Position numbers and translations under genes: made by a program. A stretch of DNA of 64,000 nt from an uncultured Eubacteriales bacterium. Its GTDB lineage: Bacteria > Bacillota > Clostridia > Christensenellales > Aristaeellaceae. The notes beneath the pieces were generated by a model. That model searched no databases and was not told where the DNA came from. It saw only the letters and a list, made by a program, of their open reading frames with translations. Positions 35,546 to 44,340 of this stretch are shown in pieces. The stretch is from NCBI GenBank assembly GCA_902790495.1, contig CADASK010000003.1, positions 1 through 64,000 of the forward strand, given 5' to 3'. How positions within the stretch are numbered: the first letter of the stretch is position 1; each line of letters starts with the position of its first letter.

Positions 35546-35950
35546 TTAGTACTCTACACCCCGGGGCATTTCCTTCGCCTGGCGAACCCAGTCGGTCACC
35601 TGGCTCAGGGCGGGCACGCGGCGCACCAGCTTCTTCTCGACGTTCACTTCGTTCATCTTCTTGAAGAGGTTGTCGGGCTTGCGGGTCGCCAGCTCGGCCA
35701 CGGTGTCCACACCGGCCTCCTCCAGCAGGTCGGCGTACTCGCTGCCCACACCCTTGATGCGGAACAGGTCGCAGTGGTTGACCCACTCCAGGATCAGCTT
35801 CTCGCTGATGCCGCTCTTCTCGGCCAGCTCCTTGCGGCCCTTCTTGGTGTTGCCCGCCTTATAGAGCTGATCGACTGTGGCGATGCCGGCGTTGGTCAGC
35901 TGGGCCTGGTAGGTCTCACCGATGCCCTCGATAAAACTCAGTTTTGCCAT
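35546..35950 (-). CDS. DUF4332 helix-hairpin-helix protein
   Basis: A 134-residue protein with two helix-hairpin-helix-type repeats: FIEGIGETYQAQLTNAGIATVDQLYKAG and FRIKGVGSEYADLLEEAGVDTVAELATR, the DUF4332 pattern also seen in proteins fused to nucleic-acid enzymes. It likely binds DNA or RNA. ATG 35950 (MAKLSFIEG) is the conserved start; longer in-frame starts upstream have no domain support. Confidence 0.87.
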   Translation of the reverse strand: MAKLSFIEGIGETYQAQLTNAGIATVDQLYKAGNTKKGRKELAEKSGISEKLILEWVNHCDLFRIKGVGSEYADLLEEAGVDTVAELATRKPDNLFKKMNEVNVEKKLVRRVPALSQVTDWVRQAKEMPRGVEY

Positions 35951-36004
35951 TGTGTGCCATCCTTTCCCTTGATCAGATTTGGTGGAATGGTTTCCATTAA
36001 GCAC

Positions 36005-36033
36005 ATTATAGCAAAACGCACCCCAAAAGACAA
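36005..36033 (-). promoter_or_regulatory. Promoter of the DUF4332 gene
   Basis: On the minus strand TTGTCT (36033-36028), 17 bases, TATAAT (36010-36005). Confidence 0.7.
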
Positions 36034-36113
36034 CCCGCAACAAGGAAAAAACAGCGTCCATTCACAATTTGAATGCAACAGCTTCGCGACACAACGGCAT
36101 ATGTGCGAAGGGG

Positions 36114-36236
36114 CGAAGGGGTGGAGGGGGCTCGGAGCGCCCGGAAAACGCCATGTTATGGCGTTTTCAGCGGAGAGCGGGCGGTAGCCCCGGACCGATC
36201 GCAAAGCCCCCTCCCCGCGCCCGCAGGCGCGGAACC
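36114..36236 (+). repeat. Family-A palindromic element, long form (copy A7)
   Basis: Outer stem GGAGGGGGC / GCCCCCTCC, middle stem CGCCCG / CGGGCG, inner stem AAAACGCCAT / ATGGCGTTTT with loop GTT, conserved GATCGCAAA, then terminal CCGCGCC / GGCGCGG hairpin. A stray half of the terminal hairpin recurs at 36284-36302. Confidence 0.88.
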
Positions 36237-36327
36237 CTGTTGCCGCCGCAAAGAACGACCCTTATCATGGAGCCAAGCATTCGTGCCGCAGGCGCGGAAT
36301 CCCTACATAGAAAGGAATGTATCCATC

Positions 36328-36777
36328 ATGCGATGTGTCATCCAGCGCGTCACCCAGGCCAGCGTCCTCTCCGACGGAGAGGAGGTGGGCCGCATCGGCT
36401 CGGGCCTCATGATCCTCATCGGCGTCCGCGTCTCGGACACCCACGACGACGTAAAGTACATGGCCGAGCGCGTGCCCGTGCTCCGCATCTTCGAGGACGA
36501 GGCGGGCAAGATGAACCGTTCCATCCTCGACGTGGGCGGCGAGATCCTGGCGGTGAGCCAGTTCACCCTCTACGCGGACACCCGCGGCCAGCGCAGGCCG
36601 GGCTTCACGCAGGCGGCCAGGCCGGAGCAGGCCAACGCCCTCTACGAGGAGCTGATCGAGGCCTGGCGGGCGCAGGGGATCCATGTGGAGACCGGAAGAT
36701 TCCGCACCGAGATGCAGGTGAGTCTGACCAATGATGGCCCCACGACAATCCTGATGGACTCGGAGAAAACGATCTGA
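36328..36777 (+). CDS. dtd: D-aminoacyl-tRNA deacylase
   Basis: Hydrolyses D-amino acids from mischarged tRNA. The 149-residue length is typical. It starts [13 protein letters not shown], has the active-site SQFTLYAD (near residues 78-85) and the C-terminal substrate loop NDGPTT (NDGPVT in most members). AAAGGA precedes ATG 36328. The frame stays open far upstream through the family-A element, but family alignment fixes this start. Confidence 0.95.
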   Translation: MRCVIQRVTQASVLSDGEEVGRIGSGLMILIGVRVSDTHDDVKYMAERVPVLRIFEDEAGKMNRSILDVGGEILAVSQFTLYADTRGQRRPGFTQAARPEQANALYEELIEAWRAQGIHVETGRFRTEMQVSLTNDGPTTILMDSEKTI

Positions 36778-36787
36778 TGGGTATAAG

Positions 36788-36815
36788 AAAAGCCATCCTC
36801 AAGGATGGCTTTTTG
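36788..36815 (+). terminator. Terminator between dtd and the YczE-like gene
   Basis: AAAAGCCATCCT / AGGATGGCTTTTT. It could serve both convergent genes. Confidence 0.85.
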
Positions 36816-36825
36816 TGTGCCGCGC

Positions 36826-37482
36826 TCAGCGCTTCTTCCCGTACCGCACAGGCTCCCAGATCGTCTTGTTGAACATGGCGATGATGGGGCCCATGCACAG
36901 GGCGGTGATGATGGTGCCCACGTGCACGATGGCGGTGACGTCCTCCCCGGCAAAGATGCACAGCGCGCCGCCAATCACCACGCAGGCCACATCGGTGATG
37001 ATGCGGCACAGGCGGAAGGGCACGGTGCTCCGCTCCGACCAGGTGATGGCCATGGCGTCATAGACCGAGACGCCCATGTCCGCCACCATGTAGCACGAGG
37101 CGAACACGCAGGAGACCATCAGCGCGGCGGCGAACAGCACCAGCCGCACCGGCAGCAGCTCCACCGGCAGGGCGGCGCGGACGAGGGCCTCCGACGCGTC
37201 GATCACAAAGCCCAGCAGGAACATGTTGATCAGCGTGCCGAGGCCGATCTTCCTGCGGTTCATCAGCAGGACGATCACCAGCATGATGCCGCTGAGGGCG
37301 GTGTAGTAGGTGCCGTAGCTCAGCGAAGGCCAGACGGTGCGCAGGGCGTAGAAGACGCCCCAGGCGAAGACCTGGAAGGGATCGACGCCGAGGGCGGCGC
37401 CCTTGTACATGCCCACGGCGACGCCGGTCATGAGGACGCCGACGGTGGTCATGACCACCCGGCGGAGGGTTTCCTGTTTCAT
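36826..37482 (-). CDS. YczE/YyaS/YitT-like membrane protein
   Basis: A 218-residue integral membrane protein with about five or six spans. The segment GVAVGMYKGAALGVDPFQVFAWG near the N-terminus and the later ADMGVSVYDAMAITWSERS match the YczE-type family of unknown function. No transport substrate is established. It is the downstream gene of a two-gene minus-strand unit with the next membrane protein. Confidence 0.75.
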   Translation of the reverse strand: MKQETLRRVVMTTVGVLMTGVAVGMYKGAALGVDPFQVFAWGVFYALRTVWPSLSYGTYYTALSGIMLVIVLLMNRRKIGLGTLINMFLLGFVIDASEALVRAALPVELLPVRLVLFAAALMVSCVFASCYMVADMGVSVYDAMAITWSERSTVPFRLCRIITDVACVVIGGALCIFAGEDVTAIVHVGTIITALCMGPIIAMFNKTIWEPVRYGKKR

Positions 37483-37555
37483 GAGATAACCTCTTTCTTG
37501 ATTGATGGCAGCAGGGGTTCTGCGCCCGACGTCGTGTTTTGGCGAGAAACCCGTA

Positions 37556-38134
37556 TCAGCTGCGAAGGAATTTGAGCTTCGGCCTCAGCTTCTGGGCGTA
37601 GAGCGCCACCAGCGGCATCAGCAGTCGGTCGTAGAGCAGCAGGCACAGGGCCGTCGCCGCGAAGAACAGCGCGGTCATCACCCGGCCCATCTCGCCGAAC
37701 TCGGCGGTGATGGCGTCCAGGTGAAGGACATAGCCGATGAAGGCGTACATCGCGAGGATCGCCGCGAGGAAGATGGCGAGCTTCAGCAGGAGGCGCGGCG
37801 TCTTTTTGGGGACGCGCTTCTCGAGCTGCCACTTCACCAGCGGCCACCAGCCGATGAATAGATAGAAGAAGGCGGCCTCCTTATCCAGGCCGAGGATCAG
37901 CGCCAGCAGGCCCGTGGCCAGCCAGCAGGTCCAGCCGGCCCTGCGCCCGTATTCCAGCATGGGCGGGAGCAGCAGGGCGGAGGCGAGCAGCGGCGCGGCG
38001 TAGGTCGCGATGAACATCACCCCGCCCGCGAGCATCAGCACCACGGAGAGGGCGGTCATCAGCCCGCAGAGGGCGATCATCGCGCTCATCTCCCGGGAGG
38101 AGCGCCGCCTGGTCGGTGGAGAATCTGGGGACAT
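37556..38134 (-). CDS. Multi-span membrane protein of unknown function
   Basis: A 192-residue protein with a charged N-terminus (MSPDSPPTRRRSSREMSAMI) and about five hydrophobic segments (ALCGLMTALSVVLMLAGGV, YAAPLLASALLLPPML, LATGLLALILGLD, LLLKLAIFLAAILAMYAFIG, ALFFAATALCLLLYD). The arrangement is reminiscent of energy-coupling-factor S components, but I see no decisive motif. GAGGAGG lies 6 bases before ATG 38134. Confidence 0.7.
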   Translation of the reverse strand: MSPDSPPTRRRSSREMSAMIALCGLMTALSVVLMLAGGVMFIATYAAPLLASALLLPPMLEYGRRAGWTCWLATGLLALILGLDKEAAFFYLFIGWWPLVKWQLEKRVPKKTPRLLLKLAIFLAAILAMYAFIGYVLHLDAITAEFGEMGRVMTALFFAATALCLLLYDRLLMPLVALYAQKLRPKLKFLRS

Positions 38135-38165
38135 GGGAGGCCTCCTCTCGCGCGTGCTGGTGGTT

Positions 38166-38193
38166 ATTGTAGCACCAAAGGGGAGAAAGTCAA
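38166..38193 (-). promoter_or_regulatory. Promoter of the minus-strand membrane-protein unit
   Basis: On the minus strand TTGACT (38193-38188), 16 bases, TACAAT (38171-38166). It is divergent from the promoter at 38247. Confidence 0.75.
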
Positions 38194-38246
38194 GCAAAAG
38201 CACAGCCCAAATCCGCGCAAAAGTGCAACAAAAAAGGCATGAGGTG

Positions 38247-38275
38247 TTGACAAACTGCCCGTCTTTCCTTATACT
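38247..38275 (+). promoter_or_regulatory. Promoter of the secreted protein at 38306
   Basis: TTGACA (38247-38252), 17 bases, TATACT (38270-38275). Confidence 0.85.
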
Positions 38276-38305
38276 TTGTTTACAATTGTGACAAAGGGGG
38301 TGAAA

Positions 38306-38992
38306 ATGGCTGTGAGGAAAGTGTGTTCGATGATGCTCGCGGGCGTGCTGCTTTGGCTCGCGGCTGTTTCCGCCCTCGGCGAAGGCGCGCTGCCGACCTG
38401 CGAGGGCATGGCCTACATCTTCCAGGCCGGCACCACCATCACCGGCAAGAGCGCCTTCCCGCGCTACCTCTCGGACTTCCAGAGCCAGTGGAAGCGGCTG
38501 GAGCCGAAGGCCGCGTGGACGGAGCCGGAGGAGACGGGCATCCTGCGCTGCATCCGCTCTGACCGCGAGGGCTGCGGTGTCGCCATCCTCTATGTGGAGG
38601 AGAGCCAGCACGTGCTGGCGGTCTCCGTGTACAAGACCTTTACCCCGGACAAGAGCCGCACGGCCCGCACGGGGCTGATGGCGACGGCCCGCCAGATGAC
38701 GGAGGCCCTGATCCGTCTGGAGCACGAGGACGGCGCGGCCCAGGTGCGCCAGCAGCGCTCCGCCACCAACGAGGCCCTGCGCACCCTGCTGGCTCCGCTG
38801 ACCGACCCGGACAGTCTGGTGGAGGCGATCTTCTCCGGGCTGCGGGTGGAGGCCACGCTGGCGGGACACCAGGCGGTGTGCGAGCTGAACTACGACACCG
38901 AGGCCATGACCCTCACCGCGTCCATCGTGGTGGCCCCGACAGGCCCTTCGATGCAAGCGTCCAATGCGGGGGAGAGGCCCGGGAGAACCTGA
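38306..38992 (+). CDS. Secreted protein of unknown function
   Basis: A 228-residue protein with a signal peptide (MAVRKVCSMMLAGVLLWLAA VSALGEG) and a soluble domain I do not recognise (YIFQAGTTITGKSAFPRYLSDFQ..., VAILYVEESQHVLAVSVYKTF). A long amphipathic helix (TGLMATARQMTEALIRLEHEDGAAQVRQQ) lies near the middle. GGGGGTGA precedes ATG 38306 by 6 bases. It is monocistronic between its own promoter and a terminator. Confidence 0.7.
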   Translation: MAVRKVCSMMLAGVLLWLAAVSALGEGALPTCEGMAYIFQAGTTITGKSAFPRYLSDFQSQWKRLEPKAAWTEPEETGILRCIRSDREGCGVAILYVEESQHVLAVSVYKTFTPDKSRTARTGLMATARQMTEALIRLEHEDGAAQVRQQRSATNEALRTLLAPLTDPDSLVEAIFSGLRVEATLAGHQAVCELNYDTEAMTLTASIVVAPTGPSMQASNAGERPGRT

Positions 38993-39019
38993 TGTGCCTG
39001 ACCAGGTTGGAGACAGGAT

Positions 39020-39047
39020 AAAAGAGCCTTCGCGCTCTTTTTTCTTT
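39020..39047 (+). terminator. Terminator after the secreted protein
   Basis: AAAGAGC paired with GCTCTTT, then TTTTCTTTT. Confidence 0.8.
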
Positions 39048-39057
39048 TCCTGTTCGC

Positions 39058-39085
39058 TTGACATTCGCCGGAGAACAGTTATAGT
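39058..39085 (+). promoter_or_regulatory. Promoter of the amino-acid ABC pair
   Basis: TTGACA (39058-39063), 16 bases, TATAGT (39080-39085). Confidence 0.82.
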
Positions 39086-39147
39086 AGAGAAGTCTGCCGC
39101 GTGTGCGGCGGATGGGAACCAAAGCATGGGAGGCATCAATTATCCTT

Positions 39148-39818
39148 ATGAATGACCGCGTGATCCAAATCCTGAAGGACGCCTTTCCGCAGCTGATCGA
39201 GAAGTTCTTCACCATGACCATTCCCCTCACCGCCCTCTCCTTCACCCTGGCGCTGGTCATCGCCGTGGTCACCGCCATGATCCAGTACGCGAACGTGAAG
39301 GGGCTGCGGCAGCTGTGCCGCGTCTATATCTGGATCATCCGCTGCACGCCCCTGCTGGTGCAGCTCTACCTCGTGTTCTATGGCCTGCCGAGCCTGGGCA
39401 TCCTGCTGGACGCCTTCCCGACGGCGGTGCTGGTCTTCGGCATCAACGAGGGCGCGTACATGGCGGAGACCATGCGCGGCTCGCTGGAGGCCGTGCCCTC
39501 CGGCCAGATGGAGGCCGGCTACTGCGTGGGCATGAACTACCTGCAGATCATGGGCCACGTCATCCTGCCCCAGGCCTTCCGCACGGCCTTCCCGTCGCTG
39601 AGCAACTCGCTCATCAGCATGGTGAAGGGCACGTCGCTGGCCTCGGTCATCACGGTGACGGAGATGTTCCGCCAGGCGATCGTCATCAACGGCCGCGTGT
39701 ACGAATCCCTCGCGCTCTACACTGAGGTGGCCTTGATCTACCTGGTCTTCTGCTCCCTGCTGACGCTGCTGCAGCGCTGGGGCGAGAAGAAGCTGAACGC
39801 CTATGGAGGTGCCCGCTG

Positions 39819-39819
<1 letters not shown>
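39148..39819 (+). CDS. Polar amino-acid ABC importer permease
   Basis: A 223-residue membrane protein of the His/Glu/Gln/Arg permease family: TMTIPLTALSFTLALVIAVVTAMIQ, IRCTPLLVQLYLVFYGLP, and the ATPase-contact loop EAVPSGQMEAGYCVGMNYLQIMGHVILPQAFRTAFPSLSN. The start at ATG 39148 is set by the family N-terminus; GGGAGG is about 14 bases upstream, which is rather far. The ATPase gene overlaps its stop. No binding-protein gene is next to it. Confidence 0.9.
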
Positions 39820-40571
<752 letters not shown>

Positions 40572-40612
40572 GAATCTGATATCATAACAATGCGACAAGC
40601 CCAACGGGCACC

Positions 40613-40671
40613 CGAAGGTTTCCAAAGGGCGATCGGAAAGCCCTTTGGCCGCGCCCGCAGGCGCGGAACCC
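40613..40671 (+). repeat. Family-A palindromic element (copy A8)
   Basis: CCAAAGGGC-GATCGGAAA-GCCCTTTGG, then CCGCGCC-CGCA-GGCGCGG. Confidence 0.88.
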
Positions 40672-40712
40672 TACTGTTGTAGACATATGCAGTCATGAGT
40701 CTTGCAAAGGAT

Positions 40713-40766
40713 GTCGGCCTGCGGGCCGACCCGGGGGCTTTGCGATCGCCCCCGGGACCCCTTCGC
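40713..40766 (-). repeat. Family-A palindromic element (copy A9)
   Basis: A variant copy: terminal hairpin GTCGGCC-TGCG-GGCCGAC and stem 1 CCGGGGGC / GCCCCCGG around the conserved loop. It faces A8 head-on with 41 bases between. Confidence 0.85.
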
Positions 40767-40811
40767 AGCATGACTTGAATATGGCAATTCTCTTTGAGAA
40801 GAATCAAACAC

Positions 40812-40850
40812 AAAGAGGCTCTCTGCCTGAAACGGACAGAGAGCCTCTTT
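40812..40850 (-). terminator. Terminator of the small membrane protein gene
   Basis: A 14-base stem AAAGAGGCTCTCTG / CAGAGAGCCTCTTT; on the minus strand it is followed by a T-rich tract. Confidence 0.75.
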
Positions 40851-40861
40851 GTCTATGAGCC

Positions 40862-41059
40862 TTAGTTTTTGCGGCTGCCAAGCATCATCCTGACGCCCGT
40901 ATAAATCAGCGCGATCGGGATCGCGTACCGCAGCACGCCGAACACCGCGCTGATTAGCAGACCGCCCAGCACAAAGAACAGCCAGAACCAGGCCGTGCGC
41001 ATGAGCGCCGCCATGAGGCGAAGGGGGAGAAAGAACAGATCCATCAGTGCGAACAACAT
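40862..41059 (-). CDS. 65-residue membrane protein
   Basis: MLFALMDLFFLPLRLMAALM, then two closely spaced hydrophobic segments (AWFWLFFVLGGLLISAVFGV and YAIPIALIYTGVRMMLG) and a basic end. GAGAGG is 9 bases before ATG 41059; an in-frame ATG at 41068 is too close to it. The family is not recognised. Confidence 0.65.
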   Translation of the reverse strand: MLFALMDLFFLPLRLMAALMRTAWFWLFFVLGGLLISAVFGVLRYAIPIALIYTGVRMMLGSRKN

Positions 41060-41592
41060 GTGAAACATCCTCTCTGCCGGAAGCCTGCGCCGGGATGATA
41101 AGCCGCCGCGTCGCTTTCGACAATGACAGTATACCGCCGGGGCACATGAGAAACCAGGGGAAACAGATGAGAATTTGATGAGAAAGAGGAAACCCGGCAT
41201 GGATGCGAAGAAGCGGGCGCGATGCCATGCAATCCGAACGATGGGCGGGACAGCGGCGCGTCGGAGCCGGAAAGGCAATCCACAGCCCTGAATCGCTGTG
41301 GAGAACCTGTGAAGATTGTAACAGACCGAAGTCTCTTTCGCAAACACGGCCATCAGGCCGAAAATACCCCCGAACAACCGTTCTTTCGATCTGTAAACAA
41401 AAGTTATCCACAGCCTTCTGCACATGATGGGGATAAACAGGGGGATTTTATCCACACCTTTCCACAGGTTATCCACAGGTATTAGGGAAATCTAACACGA
41501 ACGTTAGACCGGAGTCTGTCGCGCTGGTTCGGCAAGAGGCGCGTTTTTAGCCCCTAGAGGCCTGCTACCCCCGCCAGGCCGCGCAAAAGAAC
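41060..41592. other. 533-base intergenic region with a DnaA-box cluster
   Basis: No convincing gene is visible on either strand. The right half (41280-41480) carries the DnaA boxes listed separately. A GTTAG / CTAAC palindrome lies at 41493-41508. The promoter of the CoA-transferase gene follows. Confidence 0.6.
41404..41477. promoter_or_regulatory. Cluster of three perfect DnaA boxes (oriC-like)
   Basis: TTATCCACA occurs exactly at 41404-41412, 41448-41456 and 41469-41477, all in the same orientation. One-mismatch TGTGGAGAA lies at about 41297-41305 on the opposite strand, and looser matches are at 41278 and 41458. The block is AT-richer than its surroundings. It could be a replication origin part, a DnaA-titration site or a DnaA-controlled promoter. 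No dnaA, dnaN or rpmH is in the window. Confidence 0.75.
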
Positions 41593-41621
41593 TTTACAAA
41601 TACAATGGGTTCGGGTATGCT
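41593..41621 (+). promoter_or_regulatory. Promoter of the CoA-transferase gene
   Basis: TTTACA (41593-41598), 17 bases, TATGCT (41616-41621). Confidence 0.65.
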
Positions 41622-41709
41622 GTTAAGGCGTATCCGGCCGTCACGGCCGGCGCCGCCTCCCTCACGCGGAGGCATGAACAGGAAATCGAAAAGGAAGGCC
41701 GAACCGACC

Positions 41710-43218
41710 ATGTATCAGCTGATGTCCCCCGACCAGGCCGTGCGCCTCATCCAGAGCGGTGACTGCATCTGCGTCAACTCCTTCGTCGGCATCGAGAACC
41801 CGGTGGAGCTGCACGAGGCCCTCTACCGCCGCTACCGCGACACCCGAGCGCCCAGCCGCCTGACCCTCGTCTCCTCCGCCGGCTTCGGCGTGTGGGACGA
41901 AAACCGCAACGCCGAGGGCTACATCCGCGATGGCGCGGTGGAGCGGCTCATCTGCGGCCACTTCGGGGCCATGCTCTCCACCAAGAAGCTGGTGCTGGAG
42001 GATCGCTTCGAGGCCTACAACCTGCCCCTGGGCTGCATCAGCCACGCCATCCGTGCCCAGGCGGGCGGCCTGCCGGGAGCGCTGAGCAAGGTCGGCCTGG
42101 ACATCTTCGTCGACCCGCGCCGGGAGGGCCCCGGCATCAACCGGGTTTCCCGCGACACCGACCTGGTCAAGCTGGTGGAGGTGGACGGCGAGGAGTTCCT
42201 CTATTACCAGCTGCCCAAGCTGAACATCGCCCTGATCAAGGGCACGGCGGCGGACCGCTTCGGCAACATCTCCTTCGACGATATGTACATGTCCGGCGAC
42301 GCCCTGTCCATCTGCCAGGCCGTGCGCGCCAACCACGGCAAGGTGATCGTGCAGGTGGACCGCCTGGTGACCACGCCCTCGCGCCCGCGCAACACCATCA
42401 TTCCCGGCTGCCTGGTGGACGTGATCGTGGTGACGGAGCCGGAGCCGCGGCCCGTGGCCTTCAAGGCGCTGACCGGCAGCTTTGAGATCCCCTACGAGGA
42501 GTGGAAGGGCTGGCAGGAGATGGTGGACGACCTCTCCAACGCCCGCACCAACGGCAGCCCGGCCTTCAACACCATCGGCCGCCGCGCCGCGCGCGAGCTG
42601 CACCCGGACGACATCGTCAACATCGGCATCGGCATCCCGGAGACCGTGGCGAAGTACGCCCGCAAGAACGGCATGCTGGACAAGATCACCCTCACGGTGG
42701 AGTCCGGCGGCATCGGCGGCTTCCCGGCCAGCGGCACCGTCTTCGGCGCGATGATCGGCGCGGCCTCGGTGTACGACATGGCCAACCAGTTCGACCTGTA
42801 CAACCACGGCGGCCTGAACATCTGCTTCATGGGCGCCTTCGAGGTGGACCGCTGGGGCAACGTCAACGCCCACCGCGGGCCGGAGAATTTCAGCGGCATC
42901 GGCGGCTTCGCCAACATCACCGCGAAGACCCCCACGGTGGTGTTCTGCTTGACCTTCAACACCAAGGGCCTGAGGATGGAGCGCCACCGCGACGACGTGA
43001 CCATCCTCGAAAACGGCACGGTGCCCAAGTTTGTGGAGGAGGTGCGCAGTATCAGCTTCTCTGCCAAGCGGGCCAGGGAGAATGGCCAGCGCGTGCTCTA
43101 CGTCACCGAGCGCTGCGTGTTTGAGCTGGGGGAGAAGGGCCTCCGCCTGAAGGAGGTCTACCCCGGTGTGGATATCCAGAAGGACATCCTGGATTTGCTG
43201 CCGTTTGAAGTAGAATAA
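41710..43218 (+). CDS. Family I acyl-CoA:carboxylate CoA-transferase
   Basis: A 502-residue fused alpha-beta CoA-transferase that moves CoA between an acyl-CoA and a short-chain acid such as acetate, propionate or an oxoacid. It starts MYQLMSPDQAVRLIQSGDCI, has KLNIALIKGTAADRFGN in the alpha half, and in the beta half NIGIGIPE and the catalytic glutamate in TLTVESGGIGGFP. The start at ATG 41710 is set by the family N-terminus and AAAAGGAAG upstream; an in-frame ATG at 41605 precedes the predicted transcription start. Likely part of fermentation. The substrate is not determined. Confidence 0.9.
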   Translation: MYQLMSPDQAVRLIQSGDCICVNSFVGIENPVELHEALYRRYRDTRAPSRLTLVSSAGFGVWDENRNAEGYIRDGAVERLICGHFGAMLSTKKLVLEDRFEAYNLPLGCISHAIRAQAGGLPGALSKVGLDIFVDPRREGPGINRVSRDTDLVKLVEVDGEEFLYYQLPKLNIALIKGTAADRFGNISFDDMYMSGDALSICQAVRANHGKVIVQVDRLVTTPSRPRNTIIPGCLVDVIVVTEPEPRPVAFKALTGSFEIPYEEWKGWQEMVDDLSNARTNGSPAFNTIGRRAARELHPDDIVNIGIGIPETVAKYARKNGMLDKITLTVESGGIGGFPASGTVFGAMIGAASVYDMANQFDLYNHGGLNICFMGAFEVDRWGNVNAHRGPENFSGIGGFANITAKTPTVVFCLTFNTKGLRMERHRDDVTILENGTVPKFVEEVRSISFSAKRARENGQRVLYVTERCVFELGEKGLRLKEVYPGVDIQKDILDLLPFEVE

Positions 43219-43263
43219 TAGCAACCCTTCAGACTGTAACCTTCAAGAGGATGCGCGAAGGGT

Positions 43264-43288
43264 TGCCCCCGGGACCCCTTCGCAGCAT
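43264..43288 (-). repeat. Family-A fragment (copy A10)
   Basis: A 25-base stretch identical to the end of copy A9 including its flank (GCCCCCGGG...CAGCATG). The rest of the element is missing. Confidence 0.7.
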
Positions 43289-43346
43289 GCGTTTACGGTG
43301 GACAATCTTATTGCAATGTGCATAAGATGAAGAAATTCATGATTTT

Positions 43347-43380
43347 CGGGAGACAAACCTTGATTTGTCTCCCGGTTTTT
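43347..43380 (+). terminator. Terminator after the CoA-transferase
   Basis: CGGGAGACAAA / TTTGTCTCCCG, then GTTTTTATT. Confidence 0.92.
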
Positions 43381-43437
43381 ATTATGATGCTCATGCGGGA
43401 ATGCTCCCGCAAACCCCTTTAGGCAGGTGATCCCCTG

Positions 43438-44340
43438 ATGGAAATCAACTGGTACCCCGGACATATGGCGAAGGCCAAGCGCCTCCTGAGCGACCAGCTC
43501 TCCCGCGTGGACGTGGTGGTCGAGCTCTGCGACGCGCGCCTGCCCCTCTCCAGCCGCAATCCGGATCTCGAAAAACTCACGCGCGGCAAGAAGCGCATCC
43601 TTCTGCTCAACAAGGCCGACCTGGCCGACGCCAACGCCACCGCGGCCTGGGTGCGCGCCTTCAAGGCGGAGGGCCTGGACGCCGCGCCCTTCAACGCCTC
43701 GGGCAGCCGCGCCAAGGAGGCCCTGACCCTCATCGACCGCGCGGCGAAGGAAGCCGTGGAGCGCGCGGCCATCAAGGGCGTGCACAAGGTGGTGCGAGCT
43801 ATGGTGGTCGGCGTGCCGAATGTGGGCAAAAGCACACTCATCAACAAGCTCTACGGCTCCGGCATCGCGCGCACGGGCAACAAGCCCGGCGTGACCCGCG
43901 CCAACCAGTGGGTCAACATCACGCCCTACCTGCAGCTGATGGATTCCCCCGGCCTCATGTGGCCGAAGCTGGACGACCAGGTGGCCGCGCGGCGGCTGTG
44001 CTACATCGGCTCCATCAAGGACGACGTGGTGGATGTGCCGATGCTGACCATCTGCCTGCTGGAGGATCTGCTGGAGGCGGGCTCCACGGCGGCGGCCGAG
44101 CGCTTCCGCATCAGCGACACGTCCCTGCGGGGCGAGGCTCTCCTGGAGAATGTGTGCCGGGGCCGCGGCTTCCTGATGCGCGGCGGCGTGTGCGACATCG
44201 ACCGCTGCTGCGGCGTGGTGCTGGAGGAGTTCCGCGCCGGCAAGTGCGGCAAGGTGACGCTGGAGCGCCCGCCGAGACGGGAAAAGCCCCAGAGCGAGAC
44301 GGCGGCGGAGGTGCAGGGCGATGGCGCGCATCCCGCGTGA
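43438..44340 (+). CDS. rbgA: Ribosome biogenesis GTPase YlqF/RbgA
   Basis: A circularly permuted GTPase needed for late 50S assembly in Firmicutes. The 300-residue protein starts INWYPGHMAKAKR; its G motifs are in permuted order: LLNKADL (G4), FNASGSR (G5), GVPNVGKSTLINKL (G1), KPGVTR (G2) and DSPGLMWP (G3). GGCAGGTGA precedes the ATG. It overlaps rnhB by 20 bases, a linkage common in Firmicutes. Confidence 0.96.
   Translation: MEINWYPGHMAKAKRLLSDQLSRVDVVVELCDARLPLSSRNPDLEKLTRGKKRILLLNKADLADANATAAWVRAFKAEGLDAAPFNASGSRAKEALTLIDRAAKEAVERAAIKGVHKVVRAMVVGVPNVGKSTLINKLYGSGIARTGNKPGVTRANQWVNITPYLQLMDSPGLMWPKLDDQVAARRLCYIGSIKDDVVDVPMLTICLLEDLLEAGSTAAAERFRISDTSLRGEALLENVCRGRGFLMRGGVCDIDRCCGVVLEEFRAGKCGKVTLERPPRREKPQSETAAEVQGDGAHPA

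Noticed and set aside
36073..36327. A frame running from 36073 into dtd
   Set aside because: It translates copy A7 of the palindromic repeat; the conserved start of dtd is at 36328.
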